From: Hyphomicrobiales bacterium | Lineage (GTDB): Bacteria; Pseudomonadota; Alphaproteobacteria; Rhizobiales; Devosiaceae | NCBI GenBank assembly: GCA_028290345.1 | Contig: JAQGKB010000103.1 | Location: 1 to 7,504, forward strand | Direction of reading: 5' to 3' | Length of the DNA stretch: 7,504 bases | Shown: piece after piece, positions 1 through 5,713 of the stretch | Position numbering within the stretch: position 1 is the stretch's first letter | Layout: each line of letters starts with the position of its first letter | Made by a program: the position numbers and the translations under genes | Notes under the pieces: generated by a model | Database searches by the model: none | Told to the model about the DNA's origin: nothing | What the model saw: the letters and a program-made list of their open reading frames with translations, nothing else

Positions 1-462
1 ATAGAGACAGATGGCTATCCCCTCCATCAGGCGCGACGATTTGGCTTCCGGCCGCCACCCGGACAACAGCCCAACAAAATTGCCGAGCACCCAGGCAATA
101 AGCGTGGACGTCAGCAGCAATCCGAAGGTCCAAGGCAAGGCCTTCATGATCAACTCGATGACGGGGGTCGGATACATCGAGAGCGACGGCCCGAAATCAT
201 GCGCGATCACGATGCGCTTGATGAAGGCCCAGTATTGATCGAGGAGCGATCCGCGCAGCCCGAAGGTATCGGCAAGCGATTGGCGTAGCGCATCGACTTG
301 CGCCGCATCCATGTAGGCGCCTTGCGATGCGACCTTGGCCAGCATCGCTTCGACCGGGTCCGTTGGCCCCAAGCGTGGCACGAAGAACAAGACGGTAAGG
401 CCGAACGCAACGACGAGGAAGTAGACCACGAGGCGTCCGGCGATATAGCGAAGAAGTGCCAT
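1..462 (-). CDS. ABC transporter permease, OppB/DppB type (partial, N-terminal part)
   Basis: Inner-membrane permease of a peptide/oligosaccharide-type ABC importer; it would pair with a DppC-like permease, two ATPases and a periplasmic binding protein, presumably beyond the left edge. The frame is open from the ATG at 462-460 to base 1, giving 154 residues without a stop. Residues 5-30 (start RYIAGRLVVYFLVVAFGL) form the first transmembrane helix typical of the DppB N-terminal domain, followed by the GPTDP turn, a periplasmic segment with a DALRQSLADTFGL helix, and a second helix at about 110-135 (start PWTFGLLLTSTLIAWVLG). A weak SD (AGGA, or ACGGAA close to the ATG) precedes it. It starts 25 bp after the natural end of the GH172 frame, so the two probably share one transcript. 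Many relatives import plant oligosaccharides rather than peptides, and the GH172 neighbour favours a sugar. Family is secure; substrate is inferred. Confidence 0.9.
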   Translation of the reverse strand, partial: MALLRYIAGRLVVYFLVVAFGLTVLFFVPRLGPTDPVEAMLAKVASQGAYMDAAQVDALRQSLADTFGLRGSLLDQYWAFIKRIVIAHDFGPSLSMYPTPVIELIMKALPWTFGLLLTSTLIAWVLGNFVGLLSGWRPEAKSSRLMEGIAICLY

Positions 463-487
463 TTCCGTCTGGTCCTGCTCTGCTCGA

Positions 488-592
488 TCAGATGATCTCG
501 AGGTAGTCGCGGTCCGGCAGTTCCGGGAACGGAGCGGTCGGCAAGGTCTGGTACCAGAACGCGACAGAAGCGATATCGTCCTGCTGAGGCAG
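488..592 (-). pseudogene. Stranded C-terminal end of the GH172 gene, after the premature stop
   Basis: Reading on in the same frame past the TAA at 595-593 gives 34 sense codons, beginning LPQQDDIASVAFWYQTLP and ending PELPDRDYLEII, then TGA at 490-488. This is the usual C-terminus of DUF2961 proteins of rhizobia, so the TAA stands where a tyrosine (TAC/TAT) is expected. A single base change (C or T to A on the coding strand) explains the break; there is no frameshift. The natural stop lies 25 bp before the permease start. Either a real nonsense mutation or a sequencing error. Confidence 0.82.
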
Positions 593-1603
593 TTAGCGCC
601 GCTCCTTTTTCTCGGTGCGCCACCCCAGCGCCTGGATGGTCACCCGCATGTTCTCCTCGAACCGGATCGGGTCTGTAATGTGCCAGCGATACATGCCGAA
701 GCGCTGCTGGGACTGGTAGGTGCCATCTGGCCGTAGGACCTGTGAGAGGCCGGCATAGGGCGTCGAGAACTCGCGATAGGCGCTGGTCATGTTGGGGTCG
801 ATGACGCCGCCGTCGAAATTATAGGCGCCGCAGAAATAGTCTTCGGTGCCGGTGCCACAGATGGTGGGGAATTCCTTGTCTCCATCCATGAAGAATTTGA
901 TCTCGCCTTCACCCCACCAGCCGGCATTGTTGACGCCCCAGGCCATATAGGTGCCGACATAATGACCCTTGCCCTGCACGCCATTGAGGATGGTGTAATC
1001 CTCCTTGAACGGCAGGGGATTGGTGCGGCGGAACTGCGCGTGGAAATAGGCCGCATCCTGCGGTACTTCCGTCAGCGCATAGTTGATCTGGTAGTAGAGG
1101 ATGACCGGTTCATCGGGATCGCGGTTCTCGATCGTGACACGGGCCCGGCTGCGGAACGGCATTTCCCAGTAGCAATTGAAGGCGCGGCCCGGATTGACGC
1201 ATACGGCCAGCGAATTGATCTGGGTGAAGCGATTCCAGCCCGAGGCGAAGTAGTCGCCGAGCGGGCATTCGACCGTCGGGTTCACCTGTTCGTCCCAGTA
1301 GATGCGCAGGATCAGGTTGCGCCAGCGCACGTTCGACACCACGCACCAGATCTGCTGAATGGCGCCGGGGCCAGCAATATCGGCAAGGACCCGCACTTCC
1401 TGGGGCGCGATCTGGATCGAGGGCGATACTTTCCATCCCTGGCCGAGGCCCCGGGCGCAGTTGGCGCCGGTGCCCTCGGTTGCCATGCCGCCCTTGCCCT
1501 TTTCCCCGGTGAAGTTTTCCGGCGAGATCGACCGCGTCTTGGCGTCTGATAGGCGATAGAGATTGCTCAGGCTCACGCCCAAACCAGAAAATGTGTTCGG
1601 CAT
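593..1603 (-). CDS. GH172 / DUF2961 glycoside hydrolase, cut short by an in-frame stop
   Basis: 336 residues, cytoplasmic (no signal peptide). The family signature is clear: N-terminal KTRSISPENFTGEKGKGGMATEG (about 22-44), GPGAIQQIW (about 78-86), FNCYWEMPFRSR, GVNNAGWWGEGEIKFFMDGD and GTGTEDYFCG (250-259). GH172 includes difructose-dianhydride I synthase/hydrolase and exo-acting D-arabinofuranosidases, so cleavage of a furanosyl bond is expected; the exact substrate is not readable here. E254 in GTGTEDYF is the likely nucleophile and E278 in YREFSTPYAG the likely acid/base, by analogy with the characterised enzyme. The protein ends ...GWRTEKKERR at a TAA (595-593), where relatives continue RYLP.QDDIAS. 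The missing tail is encoded directly after the stop in the same frame (see 488-592), so the intact gene would give about 371 residues. Both catalytic residues remain, but the C-terminal jelly-roll end is lost. The ATG at 1603 follows an AATAGG SD-like stretch. First gene of an operon with the ABC permease, divergent from LacI. Confidence 0.88.
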   Translation of the reverse strand: MPNTFSGLGVSLSNLYRLSDAKTRSISPENFTGEKGKGGMATEGTGANCARGLGQGWKVSPSIQIAPQEVRVLADIAGPGAIQQIWCVVSNVRWRNLILRIYWDEQVNPTVECPLGDYFASGWNRFTQINSLAVCVNPGRAFNCYWEMPFRSRARVTIENRDPDEPVILYYQINYALTEVPQDAAYFHAQFRRTNPLPFKEDYTILNGVQGKGHYVGTYMAWGVNNAGWWGEGEIKFFMDGDKEFPTICGTGTEDYFCGAYNFDGGVIDPNMTSAYREFSTPYAGLSQVLRPDGTYQSQQRFGMYRWHITDPIRFEENMRVTIQALGWRTEKKERR

Positions 1604-1911
1604 CGATCAACCTATTGCTGTGATGCGGCAAGCCGGTGCCTGCCCGCAGGATATCGCAGGAGAAATTGTGAATTGGGACGCAAGCCTGATCAGTGCGCAG
1701 GGATACACGCTGTCCAAACGGCTTTGGCGTCGGCGATTGAAAGTTGGTGGCGCTTCAGTGCCTAAGGACTGCGGGCGTTCGCTGGCTTGTACATGGTTTC
1801 ACTCCCGTTTTTAGCCGCATGCCCGAACTCTATCGGTCCGCTTGGTGGCAGTGCGATTGCCTGGCGTTCAACTGAGACGCGCCAAGTGTGAGTGACCATA
1901 ACAAGGAAAAT
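1604..1911. other. Divergent intergenic region between GH172 and lacI-type gene
   Basis: About 300 bp that must hold the promoter for the leftward GH172-permease operon. I see no convincing sigma-70 pair on the minus strand. The only coding-like signal is a ten-codon minus-strand frame at 1794-1762 (MYKPANARSP then TAG) with GGGAG seven bases before its ATG. It could be a leader peptide or the leftover start of a deleted gene. Longer frames crossing this stretch on either strand show no family resemblance. Confidence 0.4.
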
Positions 1912-1959
1912 TCGATTTGCAAATGCATTCACAAGTCGATTTGCAAATCGATCCACAAA
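1912..1959. promoter_or_regulatory. Tandem palindromic operator candidate upstream of the LacI-type gene
   Basis: Two 24-bp units (1912-1935 and 1936-1959) agree at 20 of 24 positions. Each begins TCGATTTGCAAAT. The second lies in a perfect 16-bp palindrome, TCGATTTGCAAATCGA (1936-1951); the first keeps the 10-bp core palindrome ATTTGCAAAT (1915-1924). The centres are 24 bp apart, a little over two helical turns, so two dimers could bind on nearly the same face. The second unit ends 16 bp before the chosen start of the LacI-family gene, which suggests autoregulation and possibly control of the divergent GH172 operon. The core centre is GC rather than the CG common in LacI operators, which lowers confidence in the partner. 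Confidence 0.6.
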
Positions 1960-1975
1960 TGGGTACTCATCCGCC

Positions 1976-2980
1976 ATGACAACCATCTCCAAAGTGGCGC
2001 AACGGGCAGGGGTGTCGCGTACAACCGTGTCGCATGTGCTCAATCATGCCGATCGGGTTTCAGTGCATCTGCGCGAACGCGTCAGGAATGCGATTGAGGA
2101 ATTGGGCTATGTGCCCAATCCGCAAGCCCAAAGCCTGCGCACGGGGCGGACCAACATCGTCGGCATGTTGATCCCGGACATACGCAACCCCTTTTACCCT
2201 GAACTGGTCAAATCCGTTCAGTCGGAGCTCGAGGCGGTGGGCCTCGACACGTTGATCTTCAATACCGACGTGCCGGGCGGACACTTCAAGGAGCACAGCC
2301 GCGAGTATCTGCGCCAGGTGCGGAACAAGCGGGTCGACGGCCTGATCGTGGGCGATTTCGCGCTACACGCCATGCATGACGCCCTGCTCGACATCGACAT
2401 TCCGACGGTTTTCATCGGCCAGCTTTCCAACGGCGCTGTCGATAACGTCCAGGTCGACGATTTCGATGGCGGCTACCAGATGGGCGCGTTCTTTGCCAAG
2501 AAGGGCCACAAACGCGTCGCGCACATTACGGGGCCATCGTTTTTCCATGAGGCCATGGCTCGCGCCGCCGGCTTCGAAAAGGGTCTGACCGACAATGGCG
2601 TCGACCCGGCCGACATCATGCGGATTGAGGGCACCTATCTCTCGCCCTCCGGTGTTGAAACCGTCAACGCGCTGGTCGACAGCCACGGTGGCAACCTGCC
2701 GACGGCGATTTTTTTCGCCAATTACTTGATGGCCCTCGGCGGCCTCGCCGCCTTTCACGACCGCGGCGTAAAAATCCCGGACGATATCAGCGCAGCCGTT
2801 TTCGGCGACCAGCCGCAGATGGACTATATTCGCCCGCGTCTTACCCGTGTCGGCGTCCAGCCTCAGATGATCGGCCAGCGGGCCAGTGCGATGCTGATCG
2901 AGCGTCTCAATGGGGCTTTCACCGGATCGCCGCGCCTGGAAGCGCTCAATTGCACATTGACCGAATTCGAAACGGCATAG
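1976..2980 (+). CDS. LacI-family transcriptional regulator
   Basis: 334 residues, the usual length of the family. Residues 3-23 (start TISKVAQRAGVSRTTVSHVL) form the LacI helix-turn-helix; the hinge follows at VPNPQAQSLRTGRT, then the periplasmic-binding-protein-like ligand core from IVGMLIPDIRNPFYPELVKS. Later family motifs are NKRVDGLIVGD, DNVQVDDFDGGYQMG, GHKRVAHITG, RAAGFEKGL and IPDDISAAVFGD. The start is placed at ATG 1976 because the helix-turn-helix should begin two or three residues after the initiator. The frame is open back to an ATG at 1892, but those 28 codons merely translate the tandem operator repeat, giving a repeated RFAN motif. No strong SD precedes 1976. Divergent from GH172, so it probably senses a sugar taken up by that operon and represses it in the absence of ligand. 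Ligand unknown. Confidence 0.93.
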   Translation: MTTISKVAQRAGVSRTTVSHVLNHADRVSVHLRERVRNAIEELGYVPNPQAQSLRTGRTNIVGMLIPDIRNPFYPELVKSVQSELEAVGLDTLIFNTDVPGGHFKEHSREYLRQVRNKRVDGLIVGDFALHAMHDALLDIDIPTVFIGQLSNGAVDNVQVDDFDGGYQMGAFFAKKGHKRVAHITGPSFFHEAMARAAGFEKGLTDNGVDPADIMRIEGTYLSPSGVETVNALVDSHGGNLPTAIFFANYLMALGGLAAFHDRGVKIPDDISAAVFGDQPQMDYIRPRLTRVGVQPQMIGQRASAMLIERLNGAFTGSPRLEALNCTLTEFETA

Positions 2981-3054
2981 CTGGTCTGTCGAGTTCGACC
3001 AAGTCATCGAGTGACCGAGGCGCCGCTGGTGTACTGCTGCCTCCAGGATATGAA

Positions 3055-3714
3055 GTGTCCTTCGCTTTGAGGATTCGCAATTGGTTTCGACACCGCCGGG
3101 CCATCTGGCCGCCCGGAAAAGGCCACGTTCAGGCCCGGTCAGCCATAACTCTGGACGCCATTTTCGAAGCGACTATTCAGGTTTTGCTGGCAGAGGGTCT
3201 CAACCGCTTGACCACTACTCGAGCCGAGCGCGCCGGCGTTTCCGTTGGCGCGATGTACCAGTACTTTCCCCACAAGCAGGCGCTGCTTTACGCTTTAAAT
3301 GAGCGATATCTGGAGATCGTGGCCGAGAAGGTGGAGATAGCGTGCCGGAAGCATCATGGTGCTCCGATCTCGCAGATGGTCGACGGACTGGTGACGGCCT
3401 ATTGGGAAGCGAAAACCGAGCGGAGCGACGTGACCCGCGCGCTCTATCGTTCCGCAGTCGAACTCGACAACGACGCTCTCATCGAGGCCTTCGCTCATCG
3501 GGTTGATGTGGCGACGATCGCGATGTTCGAAAGTGCGTCCAACGCCAGCTATGCCGACCTCCCGCTGGTCAACACCACCCTTCTGGCTGTGATCTTCGGA
3601 ACAGTGCGCAACATCTTTGAACGCGACCTGCCGCCGAGCCTGCAGGACAATGTCCGCGAGCAACTGGCGATGATGTGCCTGTCCTACCTCAAGGCTGCCG
3701 CCTTTAAACACTAG
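3055..3714 (+). CDS. TetR-family transcriptional regulator
   Basis: Residues 26-79 (numbered from GTG 3055) form the TetR DNA-binding domain: QARSAITLDAIFEATIQVLL, AEGLNRLTTTR, ERAGVSVGAMYQYFPHKQAL. The rest is an all-helical ligand/dimer domain ending SYLKAAAFKH. The frame is open back to an ATG at 2950 inside the end of the LacI gene, but the extra 35 residues resemble nothing and that ATG has no SD. GTG 3055 has AGGA about seven bases upstream and gives 219 residues, normal for the family. An odd point: relatives have TTTRVAERAGVS or similar, whereas this protein has TTTRAERAGVS, one residue short between helix 2 and the turn. That could impair DNA binding or be tolerated. It lies 74 bp after LacI on the same strand and may be co-transcribed. 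Target and ligand unknown; no obvious effector gene is adjacent except the AT-rich methyltransferase. Confidence 0.88.
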   Translation: MSFALRIRNWFRHRRAIWPPGKGHVQARSAITLDAIFEATIQVLLAEGLNRLTTTRAERAGVSVGAMYQYFPHKQALLYALNERYLEIVAEKVEIACRKHHGAPISQMVDGLVTAYWEAKTERSDVTRALYRSAVELDNDALIEAFAHRVDVATIAMFESASNASYADLPLVNTTLLAVIFGTVRNIFERDLPPSLQDNVREQLAMMCLSYLKAAAFKH

Positions 3715-3720
3715 AGGTCA

Positions 3721-3747
3721 GACTTGGTGCTCGATTTGCGCCAAGTC
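3721..3747 (+). other. Stem-loop just after the TetR gene
   Basis: GACTTGGTGC (3721-3730) pairs with GCGCCAAGTC (3738-3747): ten pairs including one G-T wobble, with a seven-base loop. It begins six bases after the TetR stop, so it could mark the end of the LacI-TetR transcript. No T-run follows, so it is not a standard intrinsic terminator. Confidence 0.4.
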
Positions 3748-3777
3748 GGCCGTTGGGCGGAGCATGAGCGGAATTCT

Positions 3778-3806
3778 TTGAAGGATCAAATTATCTGTCG
3801 TATTAT
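3778..3806 (+). promoter_or_regulatory. Sigma-70-like promoter of the methyltransferase gene
   Basis: TTGAAG (3778-3783) and TATTAT (3801-3806) are 17 bp apart, close to the TTGACA/TATAAT consensus (4/6 and 5/6). The surroundings are AT-rich. Transcription would begin near 3813 and leave a leader of roughly 30 bases before the gene, including its strong SD. This implies the gene is expressed independently of the TetR gene upstream. Confidence 0.5.
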
Positions 3807-3844
3807 GTTCTCGCGTTCAGTCGGAAATCCGGAGGAGCATGAAG

Positions 3845-4801
3845 ATGAAGGACATATTATTCAAGTTGATTCCTGGCCCAATTAAACAATCTCTAAAGGC
3901 TAGAATCGCCAATACTCTTGGTGGCCATGTATCAATATTAAAATACCATCCAGAAGAATATGGGCGCGCGTCGTTTTCACTACCGCAGCGGTACCACAAC
4001 GAGGGCGCAAGCGATGGCTTGCCTGTTCCTCCGCGGCCCTTTTGGATTGGATATGGCAATGATTTTGGTGACAAAGGAAAAGAATGGTACATAACCAAAG
4101 GGAAAAGAGATGTAGACCGGATGCTCGAAATAGTAACGGCATCTGGTTTTTCGCTCACTCCAGGTAGCCGTGTTCTCGAGATGGGCTGTGCCGCGGGAAG
4201 AATGATCCGCCATCTAAATAGTTTCTCTGAGTCCTGCGAGATATGGGGAGTAGATGTTGATGCTACTCTAATTAACTGGTGCAAGCACAATATATCCCCG
4301 CCGTTTCAGTTTGCTACGACTACAACAATTCCACATCTGCCTTTTGCAGACTCGTATTTTGATTTTATATATACGGGGTCAGTTTTTACGCATATCGATG
4401 ATCTCGCAGAATCCTGGCTTCTGGAGCTTAGACGTATTTTGTCGCCCGAAGGACGTCTCTATGTAACCATTCATGACAGGCACACCATCAAGATGCTTGA
4501 TGATGGATACTTTTATGACAAGACTGGGTATTTTACCGACAAGAATAATAAGGAAGTTCATCTTACGACAACGCTAAATTCGGACGCAACATATAGGAGT
4601 GAGAAAGATACATTTGGCATGCTCGTAATTGGTCGCGATTATGGCTCGCAAGTATTTTATGATGTGGAATACTTCCGAAAAATGGTTGTTCCGATGTACG
4701 AAATTCTTTCCATAACGGAGGAAGCGTATGGCTATCAGACAGCGATTTTGCTGAAAAAAGTGGCGGATAATCATTCGCAAGCAATGATCGAAACTGGTTG
4801 A
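3845..4801 (+). CDS. Class I SAM-dependent methyltransferase (AT-rich, probably acquired)
   Basis: 318 residues, soluble. The Rossmann methyltransferase fold shows in order: motif I VLEMGCAAGR (110-119), which binds S-adenosylmethionine; the acidic loop IWGVDVD (133-139), where D137 or D139 would hold the ribose; LPFADSYFDFIYTGSVFTHI (165-184) for motifs III-IV; and ELRRILSPEGRLYVTIHD for the later strands. The N-terminal 80 residues are family-specific (PPRPFWIGYGNDFG). GGAGGA (3831-3836) lies eight bases before ATG 3845 but only two before ATG 3839, so 3845 is preferred; starting at 3839 would add two residues. It is strikingly AT-richer than its neighbours (bases 4321-4380 hold 22 G/C; 6001-6060 in the binding-protein gene hold 37) and uses codons such as ATA, TTA and AGA, a sign of horizontal transfer. 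Similar enzymes often occur in surface-polysaccharide or modified-sugar clusters, but no such gene is here and the substrate is unknown. Confidence 0.85.
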   Translation: MKDILFKLIPGPIKQSLKARIANTLGGHVSILKYHPEEYGRASFSLPQRYHNEGASDGLPVPPRPFWIGYGNDFGDKGKEWYITKGKRDVDRMLEIVTASGFSLTPGSRVLEMGCAAGRMIRHLNSFSESCEIWGVDVDATLINWCKHNISPPFQFATTTTIPHLPFADSYFDFIYTGSVFTHIDDLAESWLLELRRILSPEGRLYVTIHDRHTIKMLDDGYFYDKTGYFTDKNNKEVHLTTTLNSDATYRSEKDTFGMLVIGRDYGSQVFYDVEYFRKMVVPMYEILSITEEAYGYQTAILLKKVADNHSQAMIETG

Positions 4802-4806
4802 CTTCG

Positions 4807-4898
4807 TGTGGATCGGCGCAGGGCTCGACGCCGATCGGCGCGATAAACCATTGAAGTCTCTGCAACTGGGTGGGGTAAATCCGAGGTGCCGATCCACA
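4807..4898. repeat. 11-bp inverted repeat enclosing 70 bp, with a nested hairpin
   Basis: TGTGGATCGGC (4807-4817) is repeated inverted as GCCGATCCACA (4888-4898), a perfect 11-bp match. A second, nested inverted repeat, GATCGGCG (4811-4818) with CGCCGATC (4829-4836), has an inner ten-base gap. It begins six bases after the methyltransferase stop. It may form a transcript-end structure or be a relic of a small mobile element. I see no flanking target duplication and no T-run. Confidence 0.4.
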
Positions 4899-5113
4899 TT
4901 CTGGCGCAAAGCGGGACTGTGAATACGCAAGCGGTCCCTTGATCTTCCTGATCGGGAAGGGGTCAATCGGCTCCGCCGTTTCACAGGCATTGCGGGTAAC
5001 CGCTTGACCGAGACGGCTACTGGACTTGGTCACAGGAGGCAATATCCGCACCTTGCGATCCGCACCGATGACGGCCGCACCTCAATAAAGATCATACCCG
5101 GCCGATGCCGTCG

Positions 5114-5129
5114 GATGAGTTGATGAGTT
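5114..5129. repeat. Short tandem repeat GATGAGTT x2
   Basis: Two adjacent copies of GATGAGTT (5114-5121 and 5122-5129) run into the left arm of the 5127-5155 hairpin. Probably slippage; no function evident. Confidence 0.5.
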
Positions 5130-5155
5130 GCTGATCGTCCGGCACGATCAGCAAC
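5127..5155. repeat. Perfect 12-bp hairpin with 5-base loop
   Basis: GTTGCTGATCGT (5127-5138) and ACGATCAGCAAC (5144-5155) are exact reverse complements around the loop CCGGC. No T-run follows on either strand, so it is not a classic intrinsic terminator. It could be a bidirectional transcript end, a repetitive palindromic element of the genome, or a protein-binding site. Whether it recurs elsewhere cannot be seen from this window. Confidence 0.6.
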
Positions 5156-5285
5156 GACGGGGTTGTGTTCCAGCGTCCATGAAACAGGATGCAGAGCAGG
5201 CGCTGCCGCTGCAGCTGATCAGCCGCTGTTGTCCGTTCCCATATAGCTCGGCCGACAGGCAACAAGCGTCAAGTGCTAGCGGGCT

Positions 5286-5508
5286 CACCGCCTCGATCGC
5301 AATGTCGGCTCCGCGACCGCCGGGTCATGGCCATGACTGTTTCCGAGGCGTTGCCGCCGGTGCAGTTGATGCCCGAGGTGGCGCCGAAGCGCTTGGCGAC
5401 CTTGAGGCGATTGTCGTCGAGATCGATCATGATGATTTCGGCCGGCGCGTAGAACTGGGCAGTCAGCAGCGCGGCGAGCCCTATCGGCCCGGCACCATCG
5501 ATGGCCAC
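5286..5508 (-). pseudogene. Zinc-type alcohol dehydrogenase (MDR family) remnant, frameshifted
   Basis: From 5508 the minus strand reads VAIDGAGPIGLAALLTAQFY..., continuing with PAEIIMIDLDDNRLKVAKRFGAT, the NAD-binding Rossmann segment of medium-chain (zinc-dependent) alcohol dehydrogenases: the GxGPxG nucleotide loop, then the acidic end of beta-2 (MIDLDDNR). After VMAMT (near 5323) the frame fails. An apparent extra C in ACCCGGCGG shifts it, and the neighbouring frame continues correctly as GGRGADIAIEAV down to 5286. Beyond that, and upstream of 5508, resemblance to the family stops. Only about 75 of the usual roughly 350-370 residues survive; the zinc-binding catalytic domain and the C-terminus are absent. 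It is therefore a decayed fragment left by recombination. GATGGT at the loop gives VAIDGAG, where relatives have VAIVGAG. Confidence 0.8.
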
Positions 5509-5644
5509 GGCGTAAATTGGCGAGGGTCCCCGATGCCGATCGGCCCGCTAAGTTGTTGATTCGACCACTTTCAGAGGGCTCACGACACCACGCCTCGTTA
5601 CAGGCGATAGCCTGAAGGTCCGAAACCCTCTTGCGCAAACCATG

Positions 5645-5667
5645 TTAGATGATAACGTTTCAACTAA
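5645..5667. promoter_or_regulatory. Operator-like inverted repeat upstream of the sugar-binding protein gene
   Basis: TTAGATGA (5645-5652) and TCAACTAA (5660-5667) are inverted copies matching at 7 of 8 positions around TAACGTT. The core AACGTT with CG at its centre resembles LacI-family operators (ideal form TGAAACGTTTCA; here TGATAACGTTTCA, one base longer on the left). It lies about 45 bp before the start codon, where a repressor could block transcription. It differs from the tandem palindrome at 1912-1959, so a different regulator is implied. Confidence 0.4.
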
Positions 5668-5713
5668 CTTGATTGTAGATGGCCGCTAATGGTCAGCTCA
5701 TGGAGGAGAGACT

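Larger units (their letters stand above)
4802..5285. other. Gene-free interval after the methyltransferase
   Basis: About 480 bp in which no frame on either strand shows a recognisable product. Short frames cross it (for example minus strand 5051-4563, which overlaps the methyltransferase end) but read as low-complexity Arg/Pro/Ser-rich shadow or decayed sequence. It holds several inverted repeats listed separately. GC-rich composition returns just after 4801, so the right border of the acquired cassette lies about there. Confidence 0.6.

Noticed and set aside
207..623. 138-codon minus-strand frame across the GH172 end and permease start
   Set aside because: Another frame carries both the GH172 tail and the permease start with clear family sequence; this one is Arg/Ser-rich shadow.
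962..1549. 195-codon plus-strand frame opposite GH172
   Set aside because: Shadow of the GH172 gene; no motif, and the minus-strand frame is a well-known family.
1892..1975. N-terminal extension of the LacI-family protein from ATG 1892
   Set aside because: The extra 28 residues translate the tandem operator repeat, have no family match, and would place the helix-turn-helix unusually far from the N-terminus.
2950..3054. N-terminal extension of the TetR protein from ATG 2950 inside the LacI gene
   Set aside because: No SD, no family resemblance, and an overlap of 31 bp with LacI; GTG 3055 has AGGA at good distance and gives a normal length.
4941..4990. Possible dinucleotide-binding fragment (LIFLIGKGSIGSAVSQALR, plus strand)
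   Set aside because: It resembles a short-chain dehydrogenase nucleotide loop but is too short, is bounded by stops and has no further family motifs; chance cannot be excluded.
4563..5051. 162-codon minus-strand frame overlapping the methyltransferase 3' end
   Set aside because: Half of it is antisense to the methyltransferase and the rest has no recognised motif; no SD-supported start was found.
5128..5559. 143-codon plus-strand frame opposite the dehydrogenase remnant
   Set aside because: Antisense to the recognisable NAD-binding segment; composition is that of a shadow frame.
4802..5713. Intact insertion sequence or transposase
   Set aside because: Inverted repeats are present, but no transposase motif or target duplication can be seen.
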